DNA of 64,000 bases, from contig NW_024881328.1 in NCBI RefSeq assembly GCF_018691265.1, positions 43,937,515 through 44,001,514 of the forward strand. Reading direction: 5' to 3'. The stretch comes from Tyto alba (taxonomy: Eukaryota; Chordata; Aves; Strigiformes; Tytonidae). Under the pieces are notes generated by a model that saw only the letters and a program-made list of their open reading frames with translations, ran no database searches and was not told the DNA's origin. A program made the position numbers and the translations under genes. Below, one piece after another: positions 14,767-26,229 of this stretch; within the stretch, counting starts at the first letter, position 1; every line of letters starts with the position of its first letter.

Positions 14767-15472
14767 AAACAGAAAATCACATTCAGGCTAAAGCACCAAA
14801 ACCAAGGGACTTTCCAAATAATAACATGGGAATCCATTTTCTGTGTTTTTAAAAGCTGTTGAAGACCTTAGAAAAATGGAGATACTAATCTTCACAGACC
14901 TTCATCTCTCAGATTGCGTTTGATTTCATAAATCCATTGTAACAGTTATAGCTGTTTTAGGATGGAGAGTTTACTGGAATTCCTGAAGGAAGCTTATCAG
15001 AACTATCATGGACCAGTGTTTTTTTACAATAATTATGAATGTCAGTACTTGATGCACTGCATAAAAGGACATAAAGCAGAGTGGGGAGAGAACACCAACT
15101 GTGAGGAGGACTCTTGGAAATAATACTGAAAGTCGTGAGTAACCAGAGTTCACCCTCCATGTGATTGTTTGCAATATATTGGCAGTATCTGGGCTGGGAC
15201 ATAACTTTCAGGACTGCACACATCTCTACAATATTCTCTACTGTACTGAAAGTAATTTTGCACATATTTGAGATTTAAAAATGCAGCCTTTTTATTTTAA
15301 ATCACTGACTCATCCCTATTCAGAAGCAGTAAATTCATTCTAGTCCCAGATTCAATATAAGAACAATTATGTTGTTGTTCAGCTTTTTTTGTACCAAGCA
15401 AAAACAAATACTGCAACTGTAACAAGGTTACTTACCATGCCATGCTGGACTCTGTAATGCTATAAACTTTAT

Positions 15473-15478
15473 AATAAA
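15473..15478 (+). terminator. Candidate proximal poly(A) signal of DIP2A
   Basis: Canonical AATAAA about 710 nt after the DIP2A stop, within a local AT-rich stretch. Cleavage would be expected 10-30 nt downstream. Confidence 0.5.
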
Positions 15479-16406
15479 ATATAAATTAATACCCAGTTTT
15501 AACTACTTCATGCAGGAGCCTTCACTGCTCCTGCTGTCGTAACTTCATATTAAAGTTGCTTGTTTTCATAGCATTAGCTGTTAATTACTGCCCTGCATAA
15601 CGCCAAGTATTTGAAAATTCATTCTAAAGCCAATAGTCTCTGAATGATTTGTAGAAATGTTTACAAAGCATGGTCTTACAATGTTTTTCTTAAATATCCT
15701 GTGCTAAAACTTACGATAGTGATTTTTTTTTTTTTTTCCACCATGGAAAAGATACTCAGTGTTAGTTAGCTTGATCTGCTGTGGTAAAAACTTTTTTTTT
15801 TTTTAGAGTTGTATTGAAACAGACTTTTTTGTTCAAACTGAAATATCCAGTTGGTTGAGTCACACTTGACTAATTAAGGTTTTGAAGTTTCTGCCTGATC
15901 TAATACTGCAGTAAACCTAATGCAGAAAGAGAATGTGAAGTTACTCAAATACTTCATGTATTTGAAGGTAAGCACGAGACTAGCAAATAATTATTTTTTA
16001 TAGAGTTGTTAAAGACTTTGAGCTACAGAAAATTTTTTTAATACTGCATGAGTTTGGCAAAAGAGCCAGGTTTTTCTGCAAGGCAATTCTGCCTGGATCA
16101 GTGCCTAAGAAAGATGGATGTCAGTCTCCTGATATGAGGATATCAAATTGACTCTTGGTCAAATAAACTATAAAGTCTTCAAAAAAAAAGCTTTCACGTA
16201 TAGTAGTTCTTTACCCTCGTGGTGTTTGACTGTGGTGTATCATACAGCTGCGTACTCTGCTATGACTGTAATTATGTACAGAACTTGTGTAACTTATTAA
16301 GTCCCTCAATCTCTAGCAGTGGACTGTGGGAAATGCCTCATAACAAAACAGCTGGCACAAGGAAAGAGCTACCTAACCCCAATTTTAATGTTGTAGTTTT
16401 TTAGCA

Positions 16407-16412
16407 AATAAA
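16407..16412 (+). terminator. Candidate distal poly(A) signal of DIP2A
   Basis: Canonical AATAAA about 1.64 kb after the stop. It is followed 66 nt later by a run of 28 genomic A residues (16479-16506). That A-tract could cause internal priming in cDNA libraries, so apparent transcript ends there need care. Confidence 0.45.
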
Positions 16413-16475
16413 GCATTGTAAGATTTTTGTATTTAGATATTGATGACAGTGAGACAAGTTGCCTTGTAAAGTAAA

Positions 16476-16478
<3 letters not shown>

Positions 16479-16506
<28 letters not shown>
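16479..16506. repeat. A28 homopolymer between DIP2A and the zinc finger gene
   Basis: Run of 28 A residues. I see no recognisable retroposed body immediately upstream: the preceding sequence looks like ordinary DIP2A 3' flank. Confidence 0.8.
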
Positions 16507-16508
<2 letters not shown>

Positions 16509-16739
16509 ACATTAAACATTTCAAAACAGCTGTTGAAAATCTGACTTGCTGGATGTTGACACTTAGGCTGTTAGATCAGAAACTCAGCTTATCTGCAGCA
16601 CAGTTTTCACCCGTTTTGGACGTATTAATGCCGGAAGCGCTTTTTCTGCATATTTTCACTTTGCAATTCCACGTCCTCAAAGCCGTGCCGTGCCCGAATT
16701 TCATCGTTTTTAATATCCAACTTGCACTCCGGGATCTGG

Positions 16740-16919
16740 CACACCTCCCTGCCCCGCCCCGCGTGTGGGCCCTCCCCACCCACGACCGCCGCACGCTGAG
16801 GGGGCGGGGGGGGGGGGGGGGGCCAAGCGACAAGATGGCGGCGGCCGTCGCGTCACCAGGGCGCGCCGGCGGCGCCGGGCCCGCCCCGCCGCTTCCGGGG
16901 GGGGGGGTGTCCCGCCGCC
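16740..16919 (+). promoter_or_regulatory. CpG-rich promoter / 5' UTR of the zinc finger gene, with YY1-type element
   Basis: An abrupt change from AT-rich to CpG-dense DNA begins near 16740 and continues through the ORF. AAGATGGCGGC at 16832-16842 is a match to the YY1 element that commonly sits just downstream of CpG-island transcription starts, which suggests initiation near 16.80-16.83 kb. A G17 run (16806-16822) and a G11 run (16897-16907) flank it and could form G-quadruplexes or be miscounted in assembly. No TATA box is seen. Confidence 0.55.
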
Positions 16920-17933
16920 ATGGTGCCGGCGAGGCGGCCGGGCGGGCCGAGCCGCCGGGCGGGCGGCGGGCGGGGCTTGGCCACCGCCGCCGAGGCGGAG
17001 CGGCCCCACGGGTGCGAGCAGTGCGGGAAGGCGTTCGCGCAGGCCGGCGCCCTGGCCAAGCACCGCCGGGTGCACACCGGGGAAAAGCCGTACCGCTGCC
17101 CTGTGTGCGCCAAGGCCTTCGCCCTCTCCTCGGGGCTGGTCCTCCACAAGCGCACCCACACCGGGGAGCGGCCCCACGGCTGCCCGCTCTGCGGCAAGGC
17201 CTTCATCTCCTCCTCGCACCTGGCCCTCCACCTGCGCTCCCACACGGGCGAGCGCAAGTACCAGTGCCCCGTCTGCGGGAAGCTTTTCCTCCAGTCCTCC
17301 CACCTGGCGCGCCACAAGGCCATCCACACTGGCGAGCGGCCCTTCAAGTGCGAGGACTGCGGGAAGCTCTTCGGGCGCGCCTCGCACCTCGCCACCCACC
17401 GCCGCGTGCACACGGGCGAGAGGCCCTTCAAGTGCTCGCAGTGCGAGAAGGCGTTCACCCAGAAGGCCGGGCTGGTGCTTCACATCCGCCTGCACACCGG
17501 GGAGCGGCCCTACCACTGCGAGAAGTGCGGGAAGAGGTTCCGCTCCTCTGCCCACCTCGTGTCCCACCAGCTGCTGGAGTCGGGCGAGAGGAACTTCAAG
17601 TGCTCCACCTGCGGGAAGGCCTTCAAGCAAGCGTCGTCCCTCAAGCAGCACCTGAAGACCCATGAGGCACGCGAACCTCACTGCTGCTCCGTCTGCGGCC
17701 GAGCCTTTTCCAGGTCGTCCTACCTCCAGCTTCACATGAGGACACACAGCGGGGAACGGCCGTACCATTGTTTGGTTTGCAACCGGACGTACGCCAAGAT
17801 TTCTACCTTTGAAAAACACTGTAAAAAGCACCAGCAGGACGAGGAGGGACCTGATGCTAGGCGCAGGCCAATGACCACCAGGGCAAAAGCACTAGCCGAA
17901 AAGAAAAAGCAGGAGCAGAAGGAGCAACACTGA
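16920..17933 (+). CDS. Intronless C2H2 zinc finger protein, ten fingers, 337 aa
   Basis: The start is ATG at 16920 in an excellent Kozak context (CCGCCGCCATGG). Residues 1-31 are a basic Gly/Arg/Ala-rich leader. Ten Kruppel-type fingers follow, with first cysteines at residues 32, 60, 88, 116, 144, 172, 200, 228, 256 and 284, mostly joined by TGE(R/K)P linkers. Helix residues -1,2,3,6 read QGAK, LSGL, SSHL, QSHR, RSHT, QAGL, SAHS, QSSQ, RSYL, KSTK. Finger 7 has Glu where the last zinc-binding His should be. The C-terminal 33 residues are charged and end in a Lys/Gln/Glu-rich helix-like stretch. I see no KRAB, SCAN or BTB domain. The expected role is sequence-specific DNA binding in the nucleus; no target or orthologue is recognised. 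The gene lies tandem to DIP2A and convergent with S100B. It could be one exon of a larger gene, but the complete ORF and own CpG island argue for a stand-alone gene. Confidence 0.85.
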   Translation: MVPARRPGGPSRRAGGGRGLATAAEAERPHGCEQCGKAFAQAGALAKHRRVHTGEKPYRCPVCAKAFALSSGLVLHKRTHTGERPHGCPLCGKAFISSSHLALHLRSHTGERKYQCPVCGKLFLQSSHLARHKAIHTGERPFKCEDCGKLFGRASHLATHRRVHTGERPFKCSQCEKAFTQKAGLVLHIRLHTGERPYHCEKCGKRFRSSAHLVSHQLLESGERNFKCSTCGKAFKQASSLKQHLKTHEAREPHCCSVCGRAFSRSSYLQLHMRTHSGERPYHCLVCNRTYAKISTFEKHCKKHQQDEEGPDARRRPMTTRAKALAEKKKQEQKEQH

Positions 17934-18385
17934 GATGACCTCCTCGAGCAACCTCACCAGGCTGACCCAAAGCGGCAGCAGGTGGAAAGGCTGTAAAAGT
18001 CACTAAAATAAGAACCATTCCTGGCCCTCCGCAACATGGCTTTTGGGAGGTAGAGTGTCTGGTTTAATTTTTACCAAAAGAAAATGACATGCTGCACCAG
18101 CGTTGCTGCAGAGAGTGTTTCCAAATGGAATTCTTTCTCTGACGCAAGGTTCAATGCAAGCGCTTCTCTGGGGCGCAGCAGATATGTAAAAAGTCTACTG
18201 AGGCTTCCGCAGTCGGGACGGTGTGTGGAACACTGGCTGGTTACAGGGGGATCCCACCCCACTTCGTGGGCCTGGGTGGTTTTGTTCCATGTCAGCAGCA
18301 TTTTCTAACACAGACTTCCAGGGGTTCCGGACCAAAGCACCTGCATTTACCCAGATTGAAAGAAGGATGCTTCTTTGAATGGGGA

Positions 18386-18391
18386 AATAAA
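18386..18391 (+). terminator. Candidate poly(A) signal of the zinc finger gene
   Basis: First AATAAA after the stop codon, about 450 nt downstream. A longer 3' UTR is possible: an ATTAAA lies at 19440. Confidence 0.4.
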
Positions 18392-21300
18392 TTAAGTTGT
18401 AGCCTCTTAAGTGGAGGCAAAGTTTTTGTTGAAGAGGCAAGAGAGGTGGTGCACTTACAGAAAACAGATTTGTACCAGCAGTGGATTTAGGAAACAAGTA
18501 GGAATTTATCCTGCAAAACGTGATGCATTTTTAAAAGCACTGTATATAGCGATAGTATCTTTAAGCCTTTTCTGTTTTCTCGCTGTTAATTACAACAAGG
18601 TGTTGTACTTAGCATGCAGATAATGCTGTGTATTAAGTGCATTTAAAGCATGGTAGGTTTTATTGCCAAAGCAACTTAACTTGCCTTTCTCAAAACTAAT
18701 GAAGACAGGTTGTCAGAAATCTGTAATTTCATCTTAAATTGATTGAGTTTGACACCTGAAATCCCAGCTTGTAGTAAAGGTACAAGAATTTTTTTTTACC
18801 TTACCATTTGGGAATGTAAAGGGTAGTAACGAGGGAATTCTAAGCCCCGTCTCCTCCTGAATGAACAAATCTTAGGTGGTTTGCCGGCCAGTCACCACGC
18901 ATGTTGCTGTGGAAGCGGAATGTTTCAGATTTGTTCAGGGGTGTGAGGTCAGACACCAGTGAGTACTAAATAACTTCATAAACGTTCATAAAACTGCCTT
19001 TACTGCAGCAGTGTTCTTCGTGAGCCAGCACTTTGTACTGACTTTTTATAAGCTTTGTGTTATTCTAGCCACAGTACTACAAGGCTACTTTACACATTTA
19101 GTTACCGTGTATTGTTACCCAGGATTTTATTACAGCGGCGAAAAGGAAGCAGTGAGTTCATTTTTTAAGAGCACATTCCTAATTTTTTGTACCAAGTCCC
19201 TGATTTTTTGAATCCTATTTCCTTGCCATTGTGTGAAAACACGTATTATGCACTTTAAGGATCTTTTTGAATAGGCTTCGGTTCCTATAGCATAGTCACA
19301 ACTTTGTTTTAAGGCCTAAAAAGGAATTTTCCGAAAGCTTGCACGTTTAAAGTATTGCAGTGTGTCAGGCCAGAAATCATGTTAGTAGATAATAGAGCTG
19401 GATTACATCTATGAACTATTTTACAGTTTACGAAACTCCATTAAATAATTCTCAAACTTTTTGCACTTCGGGATTTACCTGATGCTGGGTATATTAAGGT
19501 ACTCTTATTGTTGAACTGATGTTTATATTCAGCTGGTTAATATACTTTAAATATTTACATGTTCAGATATTTCAAATGAGATGTTTCTAAGCCAGAGTTT
19601 CTTGTCATGAGGAATTCTAACATAAATTTTCACTACAGTCTTTAGATTTTGTTTTGTGACCAATCGTGTTGTTTAGGAGGAGCTAGACACACTGGGTTTT
19701 ATCTCCAGGTCGGTTATATCAGTGCCATATAAGCAGAGCTCTATCTGGTTTTGTATTTCAATACATGTTATTAAAATAATACACACCACTGTCTTTTCCT
19801 CCAGTCACTTTTTTTTTTTTTTTTTAATCCTGTTCTCACCTAAACATAAAAGTTTTCTCATGGAAGTGAAAAGCATTTGCTGATTTTCTAGCATTCCTTA
19901 AAACTTAGCTTGCAAAGGTAATGGCAAAATAACATTTTGTCTTTATTTCTGGCATTTTTCTCTGCCAAACACGGGCAACACTGCCACGGTGGTTGTGTCC
20001 GTACTTGTAACGTGGCATGCCTGCGTGCAGGATCAAAATTTCAGTGGCAAGAAAATATAAAAGTGGCCTCTTAAAGATCAGGTTTATGTTGCTCCTTAAT
20101 AGTTTTGGAGGTGTTTTCTTTTGTTTTGTTTAACAAGCTTCCCATTTTGCTCTTCTAGTTTCCTGCTCTCTCAGCTGCCTTCCCCCTGCAATCGGAAGTC
20201 CACGCTGTTTGGGATGCAGGATGAAGTCAGACCTTGTACAGTAAAATTGAGTGTTGAGAATATTTCAGAATGGAAAAACTGAAAATATGCTCTAATGCCC
20301 TGACTGTTGCAGTACAGTAAGGCCAGGCAAGTCCTTTAGATTTAATAGTAGGGTAGGGGAAAAAAAATACAATCTGCGGATCACTCACATAAATGCCGCC
20401 ACTTCCCTTTGAAGTGTATTTTTCAGCTTAATGTACAGAGGGAGCAGGAATGTGCTTCCGTGTCATTAGACTACCAGGCTGGAGGAGCACCTCTTGGGGC
20501 TGTCACAGCTCGCAGCGTGGAGTTCTGAACACGTGGGAGACATGGCCCAGCGGCACAGTGCTTTGTTTATGCAATTGCTTTTCTCCGTCCAACAAGGTCA
20601 GGGATGTTTCTTCTGTGGGGTCTGTAAAAGTCTGCACTTGATTTGTGAAAAAATCATATTTTGGTTTTCTTTTTAAGATAAATTATTTTTCTTGCTGTCA
20701 GCACATGAACTCTGCTATTGAATGATTCGGCCTGAATGCACTCCCATCGACAGTTAACAAGATGAAGAATATTTTTTTCAGATGTGCTAACAGCACTAAT
20801 CAGCACTCCCAGTAAAATTACACCCTATGTGGAAGAACGTTTGTGTGGGGGTCTGTAAGTGCTCTTCCGGTGCTGGTAATTTTGTGTCTGATCCAGAGAG
20901 AGGGTTCCCTTTCACAGATGCACTTCGCCTAAAATAATCTGGTCAGAGAGTGCAGATTCAAATCTCCCAGAGCAAAAAGTAATGGCAGCCTTTTAGATTG
21001 TGAAAATGTAAATCAGCAGAGGTACAGTACAGCATGTATGTACTAAATCTGACCCCATCTGTCACTCTTCTAGTTTCTGAAGTTAATTTGAATCTGTTCA
21101 ACATCTCGGACTCCTCCTGTTGGTACGCTTTCTTCTCTTCGTTTCACTGTTAGTACTGTTGATAAATAGTTCTTGTCTTGACAGGGCATTTAATATAGGA
21201 AACCATCCATCTGTGCCCTTCCTAATGGCAAATTCAATTCCATCCTTTTCTTAAGGGTAAAAGCATAAATGATAAATGTGCCCAAGCATAAGGTAGGCGC

Positions 21301-22402
21301 TGCTAGTGTAATGCTGCTGTTCATCCTCGAGGGGCCTCCCAGGGGTATCCAGCAGGCTGATTCTTCTGGCTGGGATGGGGGCATAACTAAAAATTAAATA
21401 TTTACTAATGTCATTAGCCTGTCGGCTTCCCCTCCTGAAGACTGAACTATTCCTGCCAGAGCCTGAAAACCAGCGGTGTCAGGACTGGCACTTTTAAGTA
21501 TCTAGCCTGTTGTTGATGGGGGGTGAGTTGCTTAAGCCTTTTGAGCCTCCTTCAGAGCTTGCTGTGATGTCTGCTTTGCAAATCTCTGACACCTGCTCCT
21601 TGATCAGCCCCAAGGCTCGAGTGATTTTCTTTTTTTTTTTCCCCAGAAAGGCTCCCCACACGCTTCTGAGCCCTTCACAGCACTAATCGTGCCCTTTGTT
21701 GGCATGGCAGCATCGTTTTTCTCGGCTGGACGCAGGGGGTTGGCACGGTCCGTGGGGCCCCAGGGTGCTGGTAGAGGTGCTGTGGCTGTGCCTGCGAGGC
21801 GGCAACACGCAGGAGGGATTGGCAGTGATGAGGTGTGTGTCAGCAGAGGTACCTCGTGCTACACTCGGGCCGGTGTTGCCTAAACTGCCGGCCTGCCTCC
21901 CCCGCTGCAGCAGCGTGCGGCTGTCCCTGCAGCCCCTGCGCTCGGCTCTGTCAAAGAGCAGCAGGACGCAACGGGAGCAGAGCTTCAGCGCAGGCTGCGT
22001 GGGGCTGGGGCCTGTGACCATGCAGTCGCTGTTGCAGGACTTTCGTTTCAGGAAAGCTCTGCTTTCTTTGCTGACTGGGGAGGAGCATCTGGGGCTCAGT
22101 AGCCTGGGCACCGCAAACTGCACCGCTGGCATTAGGGGTGCTCACCTCAGAGGAAGACGCGCTCTCTTCCTCCCTGACAAGAGGCACCCAAATCTACTGC
22201 GCCTTCTCCTGTGCTAGGTAAAGCCTCTGTGAACTCCCAGCAGTGGAGTTGCTGAGTCAGGATCAGCCTTCCTGCCAGAGACGTGCACAGTCATCCTGTG
22301 TCGCTCCCTGCTCCTGCTCTCGGTGCTCCCCAAGGGACAGGACAGCCTGCTCCGCGTCTCACCAGCTCTGCCGGCGCTCACGCTGTGTGGTGCACCCACA
22401 GC

Positions 22403-22436
<34 letters not shown>

Positions 22437-23540
22437 AGTGCTGTGCAGAACCGCTGGCAAGGCTTGCGCTTGGGAAAGCATTCCTCATCCGTGTGAGCGC
22501 TGCTGGTGCAGTGAGGCCGAAGGCAGGTGGGACTTGGGGACCTGTCAGACAGCCTCAGCAGCAGAGCCTTGTGCTAAAGCATCGGACCTCCCTGCTGAAC
22601 TCAGGTTCAGGCTAGAGAGAGGGTCATGAGAGTCCTGTCTACCCTACCTAACCTTGGGCACTCTGGGACAGACCGTGTCCCCGTTCATTGTCCTCACACT
22701 CTGCCTCAGGTCTGTACAAATGTTGGAAACAGCTGAACTGAGAACTGATGAGGATATGAAAAATGTGGTGGAAGTAACTTGGATGCTAAACAAGTTCTCA
22801 GTAAGTGAGCACTACCCTGGGATGGCAAAAATGCTTTTTTAATTCTAGGTGGAGTACAAGATGTTGTCTTTCTTGTGTGCATGTCTCTGCCTGAGTGTCC
22901 CCTTTCACAGCTTGGGGGAGGCAGATGAGAATAGCAAGATGGTCCCTGTCCAAAGACATGTAATTTTGCCTGTGAAATCATTATGAAATGTGGAATGAGG
23001 TAAAACCAACATCATCATCATCATCACCAATGGGCATTTTTGTTGTGAATTTGTCACTATAGATGTTGCTAGCTGTGAACACCTAGCACACAGGTATTGC
23101 TGAGCAGGGTGCCAACTGCAGACTGAAAAAGCTTTGGGAAAATTGTCCTAGGTTTAGTTTTGGCTGTGCAAAGGCTCACCAGTGCGAGCCCCTGGATGAG
23201 CCTGGCAGCAGCAGACACATCCTGAACAGCAGCAGTCCCGTGGAGGTCCACTGCACTCCCCTGGCCCCGCGGGTATACATCTGCCACCTTGGCCAGCCAG
23301 CTGGAGCACGGCAGTGGCGACAGCCTAGAGCTGTTGGGCCAGGCACAGTGATGCCAGGGAGGAGATGAAGGGTCAGTGCCCAACAAAAAACCCAGAGGCA
23401 TGAGCCGTAGCAGTGCATCAGGCTGCATCCTCCAGCCTTCCCCTCTGACAGCGCAGGGCAGCTGGGGAGCAGCACGCAGCCTGGGACAAAAGGACACATT
23501 TTTCACCGGAGACCGATTGCAGCCCAGAGACCAAAATACC
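18392..23540. other. Non-coding interval between the zinc finger gene and S100B
   Basis: Up to about 20.9 kb the DNA is AT-rich and unremarkable; it may include a long zinc finger 3' UTR. From 21.4 kb it becomes GC-richer. Overlapping open frames at 21.68-22.22 kb on both strands match nothing I know, lack splice context and fit local composition. T17 lies at 19809-19825 and an (ATC)5 at about 23010-23026. No intact gene or recognisable transposon was seen. Confidence 0.5.
22405..22434. repeat. (GCT)10 / (CTG)10 trinucleotide repeat
   Basis: Ten uninterrupted GCT units in gene-free DNA between the zinc finger gene and S100B. It is translated as poly-Ala, poly-Leu or poly-Cys only in unsupported ORFs. 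Confidence 0.9.
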
Positions 23541-23542
23541 AT

Positions 23543-23548
23543 TTTATT
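23543..23548 (-). terminator. Candidate poly(A) signal of S100B
   Basis: TTTATT on the plus strand is AATAAA on the minus strand, about 760 nt beyond the S100B stop codon. It is the only plausible canonical signal I found downstream in that orientation. Confidence 0.5.
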
Positions 23549-24305
23549 CTCACTATTTCCACACACTGGAGGCTGTGCCTGGCCTGTGTCAAAGCACTGC
23601 GGTCGCACTGGGCGGATCCCCCCCTTCCCTTCTGGCTGAGCCTGGAGGCCCTACCAAGGCACATCCCAGGCCAGGAAGCTGTCCCCAGCCCGGGGAGCCT
23701 CAGAGACTCACTTCCCATTCTGCAGGATGTTAAAAGCAAGAGGACTCATGGACGAGAAAAGCCTGAGCTGTTAGATTGTTATGCTTCGCCTTTCAAGCCA
23801 AGGGTGTCCCAATTTGCCAAGAAATGCGTGGGCTCTGCTAAGCCCCTGTGACTGGGCAAGGGACCGTGCTGCCTGGGTTAGTACCATGCACAGGGTGGTC
23901 AGAGCCCACAGGAATCAACAGGAGCCTTTCTGTTCAGGCCAGTGGGCTCAGAACCAGACTTCTGTAACCACCCCCTCTGCCCTCACCTCCTACCTAAGAC
24001 CTTAAATTTCCCTTTTCTCTTTGCAAGCAGTCTTGGATCACAGCGTCTGCCTGCCTCCAGCCCCGTGCATGTCCCTTGCATACAGCAGCAGTGAAGGAGC
24101 TGGGGACAAGGCGTTTCCACACCATATCCAGCCAGGTGGGCTTTCTTGAGCCATTCACAAAGACACAGAACTTAATAAGCTGCTTAAGTCTAGCACAAGC
24201 TTAACTCCAAGGAGCCCCTAATTGCACCGTCTTTTTCCTGGAGGAGCAATGCTGCTCTGCGTCTCTCCAGCTTGAGCAGGAGGTGCTTGCCTGCTTCCCA
24301 CCAAC

Positions 24306-25106
24306 TCACTCGTGCTCGAAGAACTCATGGCAAGCAGCGGTGACCATCGCAATGAAGGCTACAAACTCCTGGAAGTCGCACTCTGCATCCCCATCACTGT
24401 CCAGTGCCTCCATGACTTTATCCACAGTCTCCTGGTCTTTGATCTCCTGAAGGGATAGAAACAGGCAGCCAAAGCTGGGGAGGGTCAGAGTGAGGCCCAG
24501 ACGGTAACATGTCCCCGCTTCTCGGGTGCTCTCATGGCTGCATCTCTATTCAGACAGAGCTCGTGGCTGTTTCCCATCTGTGTTGGGTCACCGCCCTGCG
24601 CCTGCAGCAGCAGCACAGGATCAGCCCTCCTGAACCAGGAGTTGCAGCCACAGGTGTGCCACTCGGAAGGGACATCTTGAGCACCTTGGGGCAGGGCTGT
24701 ACCCCCCTTCCCAGGAAAGGATATTTCCCTAATATCCAACCTGAACCCCAGCCCCCAGTGCAGGCTGTTGCACTTGTCCTGCCACCTGCAGCTCCTGCAG
24801 AGCTGGAGCAGAGCGTTTAACACACTATTGTGTGAGTAAACCCCTTCCCCTGTGCTTGCTTCCCATGGGAGATGGAGTTAGTGGAGCCTGGCAGCAATTT
24901 GACGTGGCTCCCTGAGCCCAGCCAGGGGGGGCTGTGCAGGGGGCAATACTTACGCCAAGGAAATGGGTCAACTCGTTGTTAATTAGCTCCCTCAGTTCTG
25001 ATTTCTTCAGCTTGTGCTTGTCTCCCTCCTTCCCTGAGTACTGGTGGAAGGCATCAATGATGGCGATCATGGCCTTCTCCAGCTCAGACATGGTCACAGT
25101 GTGGCC
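24306..25106 (-). CDS. S100B: S100 calcium-binding protein B, complete 92 aa (two coding exons)
   Basis: Coding exon 1 runs 25091-24954 (46 codons) and coding exon 2 runs 24446-24306 (46 codons plus TGA). The intron is GT-AG. The start is ATG at 25091-25089, giving MSELEKAM; an acceptor CAG at 25109-25107 puts 15 nt of 5' UTR on this exon, so at least one untranslated exon lies upstream, as in human. The protein has the S100 pseudo-EF loop (residues 19-32, Ser-Gly-Lys-Glu-Gly...) and a canonical EF-hand loop [12 protein letters not shown] (62-73) with Asp at 1, 3, 5 and 9 and Glu at 7 and 12. C85 and the C-terminal CHEFFEHE, part of the target-binding helix, are kept. The length equals the human protein. 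It works as a homodimeric calcium (and zinc) sensor, abundant in glia, with cytosolic and secreted roles. It is convergent with the zinc finger gene and DIP2A, as S100B is with DIP2A in human. Confidence 0.97.
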
Positions 25107-25950
25107 CTGGGGTCAGAAGGAGCGGCGGGTTCATTAGCCTGGGCAAGCTCCAGCGATGCCTTTTGCTTTGCAAGCACAGCCACCCCAGGGCTCCCCCCCC
25201 CCACATCAGCAATGCCAAACCCCACATTCAAAACATGCTGCTGAAATGCACCACTAGCAGCTCTCGCTTCAGGGAGGAAGATCCTGCAAGACCTTGGCTC
25301 TACCTCCAGGAGCTCTCGAGGAGAGGAGAGCCACAGTGCAAGGAATGCCCAGTACAGGGCTGGCGCATGTTGGGAGCTGACACATCCCCTGGGACTGATG
25401 TGAGTTTGGCACCTTAGGTGTCTGTGTGGTAAAAGCGTAGGAGAGAAAACAAGGAGAGGCTGCAAAGCCCTGATGGCTTCCAGCAAGGTGCTCCTGTGTT
25501 TTCCATATATGCAGACCTGGCTAGCAGGTAACGTGTTGAAACTTCGCCTCTTCTTTGGCTCCCGCTGCTTAACCCATTGCTTTGTTCTCCTTGTGTGGGA
25601 GAGGGGTGGGCAGGGGTTTCATTTTTGCACATGGAGCTCCAGAAAAGGTTTTGCTGTCCCCTCTGTCACAGGCAGTCTCGCCTCTGCTCTTCTTGCCTGC
25701 AGGCCTGTCTCCAGCTGAGCATTCAGGGGAACCCGGGCAGGAACCAGTTTTCATGAGTGCCAGTGAGATAAAATAAGCACATCTCTAACCTCCCTCCTCC
25801 CGCGCTTGGTCTGGAGACCCTCTTGGGAATGTTAATAATTGGGATTGCAGCATTTCCTGCAGATTTCACAAACAGACAAACCAAAGAGACTAATCGAAAA
25901 GAGAGAGATGTGAAACCACCTTCCAAAAAGCTGTTGAATGCAATGAAGCC

Positions 25951-25992
25951 GGGGGGGGGAGGGGGGGGAAAAAAAAAAAAAAAAAAAAAAAG
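25951..25992. repeat. Pure purine run G9-A-G8-A23-G
   Basis: Forty-two consecutive purines on the plus strand, i.e. a T23/C17 tract on the S100B sense strand. It probably lies in S100B intron 1 or the promoter region. Confidence 0.85.
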
Positions 25993-26229
25993 CCTTATAG
26001 TCTGGCACTCGGTTAATTCATACTCTGTGTATAAATGTCTCCTGCCCTGCAGTCTGGCTCCTGTTTCACCCCTATAAGGCCTGATGCTGAAGGCACCGAA
26101 TCCCATCCCATGGCCCGATTCTCAAGCCGATGCCCTCCCCCAGGCAGCAGTCGGTGTCCAAACCGCAGGACTCTTCCCGATTAGGTAGGAAATATTCCTG
26201 AAGCACTTCATGCATGCCTCCTAACAGCC

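Larger units (their letters stand above)
14767..16412 (+). other. DIP2A: DIP2A 3' UTR region
   Basis: AT-rich, gene-free DNA directly after the DIP2A stop codon, with no ORF of note. Two AATAAA hexamers (15473 and 16407) give a short 3' UTR of about 0.7 kb or a long one of about 1.65 kb. T-runs occur near 15730 and 15790. The transcript end is inferred from the hexamers only. Confidence 0.6.

Noticed and set aside
16553..17831. Other open frames of 200-373 codons over the zinc finger gene on both strands
   Set aside because: They are by-products of the 84-nt periodic, GC-rich finger array. Only the frame from 16920 gives Cys2His2 fingers.
21683..22217. Overlapping frames of 149-173 codons on both strands
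   Set aside because: No similarity to any family I know, no splice or promoter context, and GC-rich DNA; treated as chance.
23069..23608. 179-codon minus-strand frame in the S100B 3' UTR region
   Set aside because: No recognisable domain. It overlaps the S100B 3' UTR and its poly(A) signal in the same strand.
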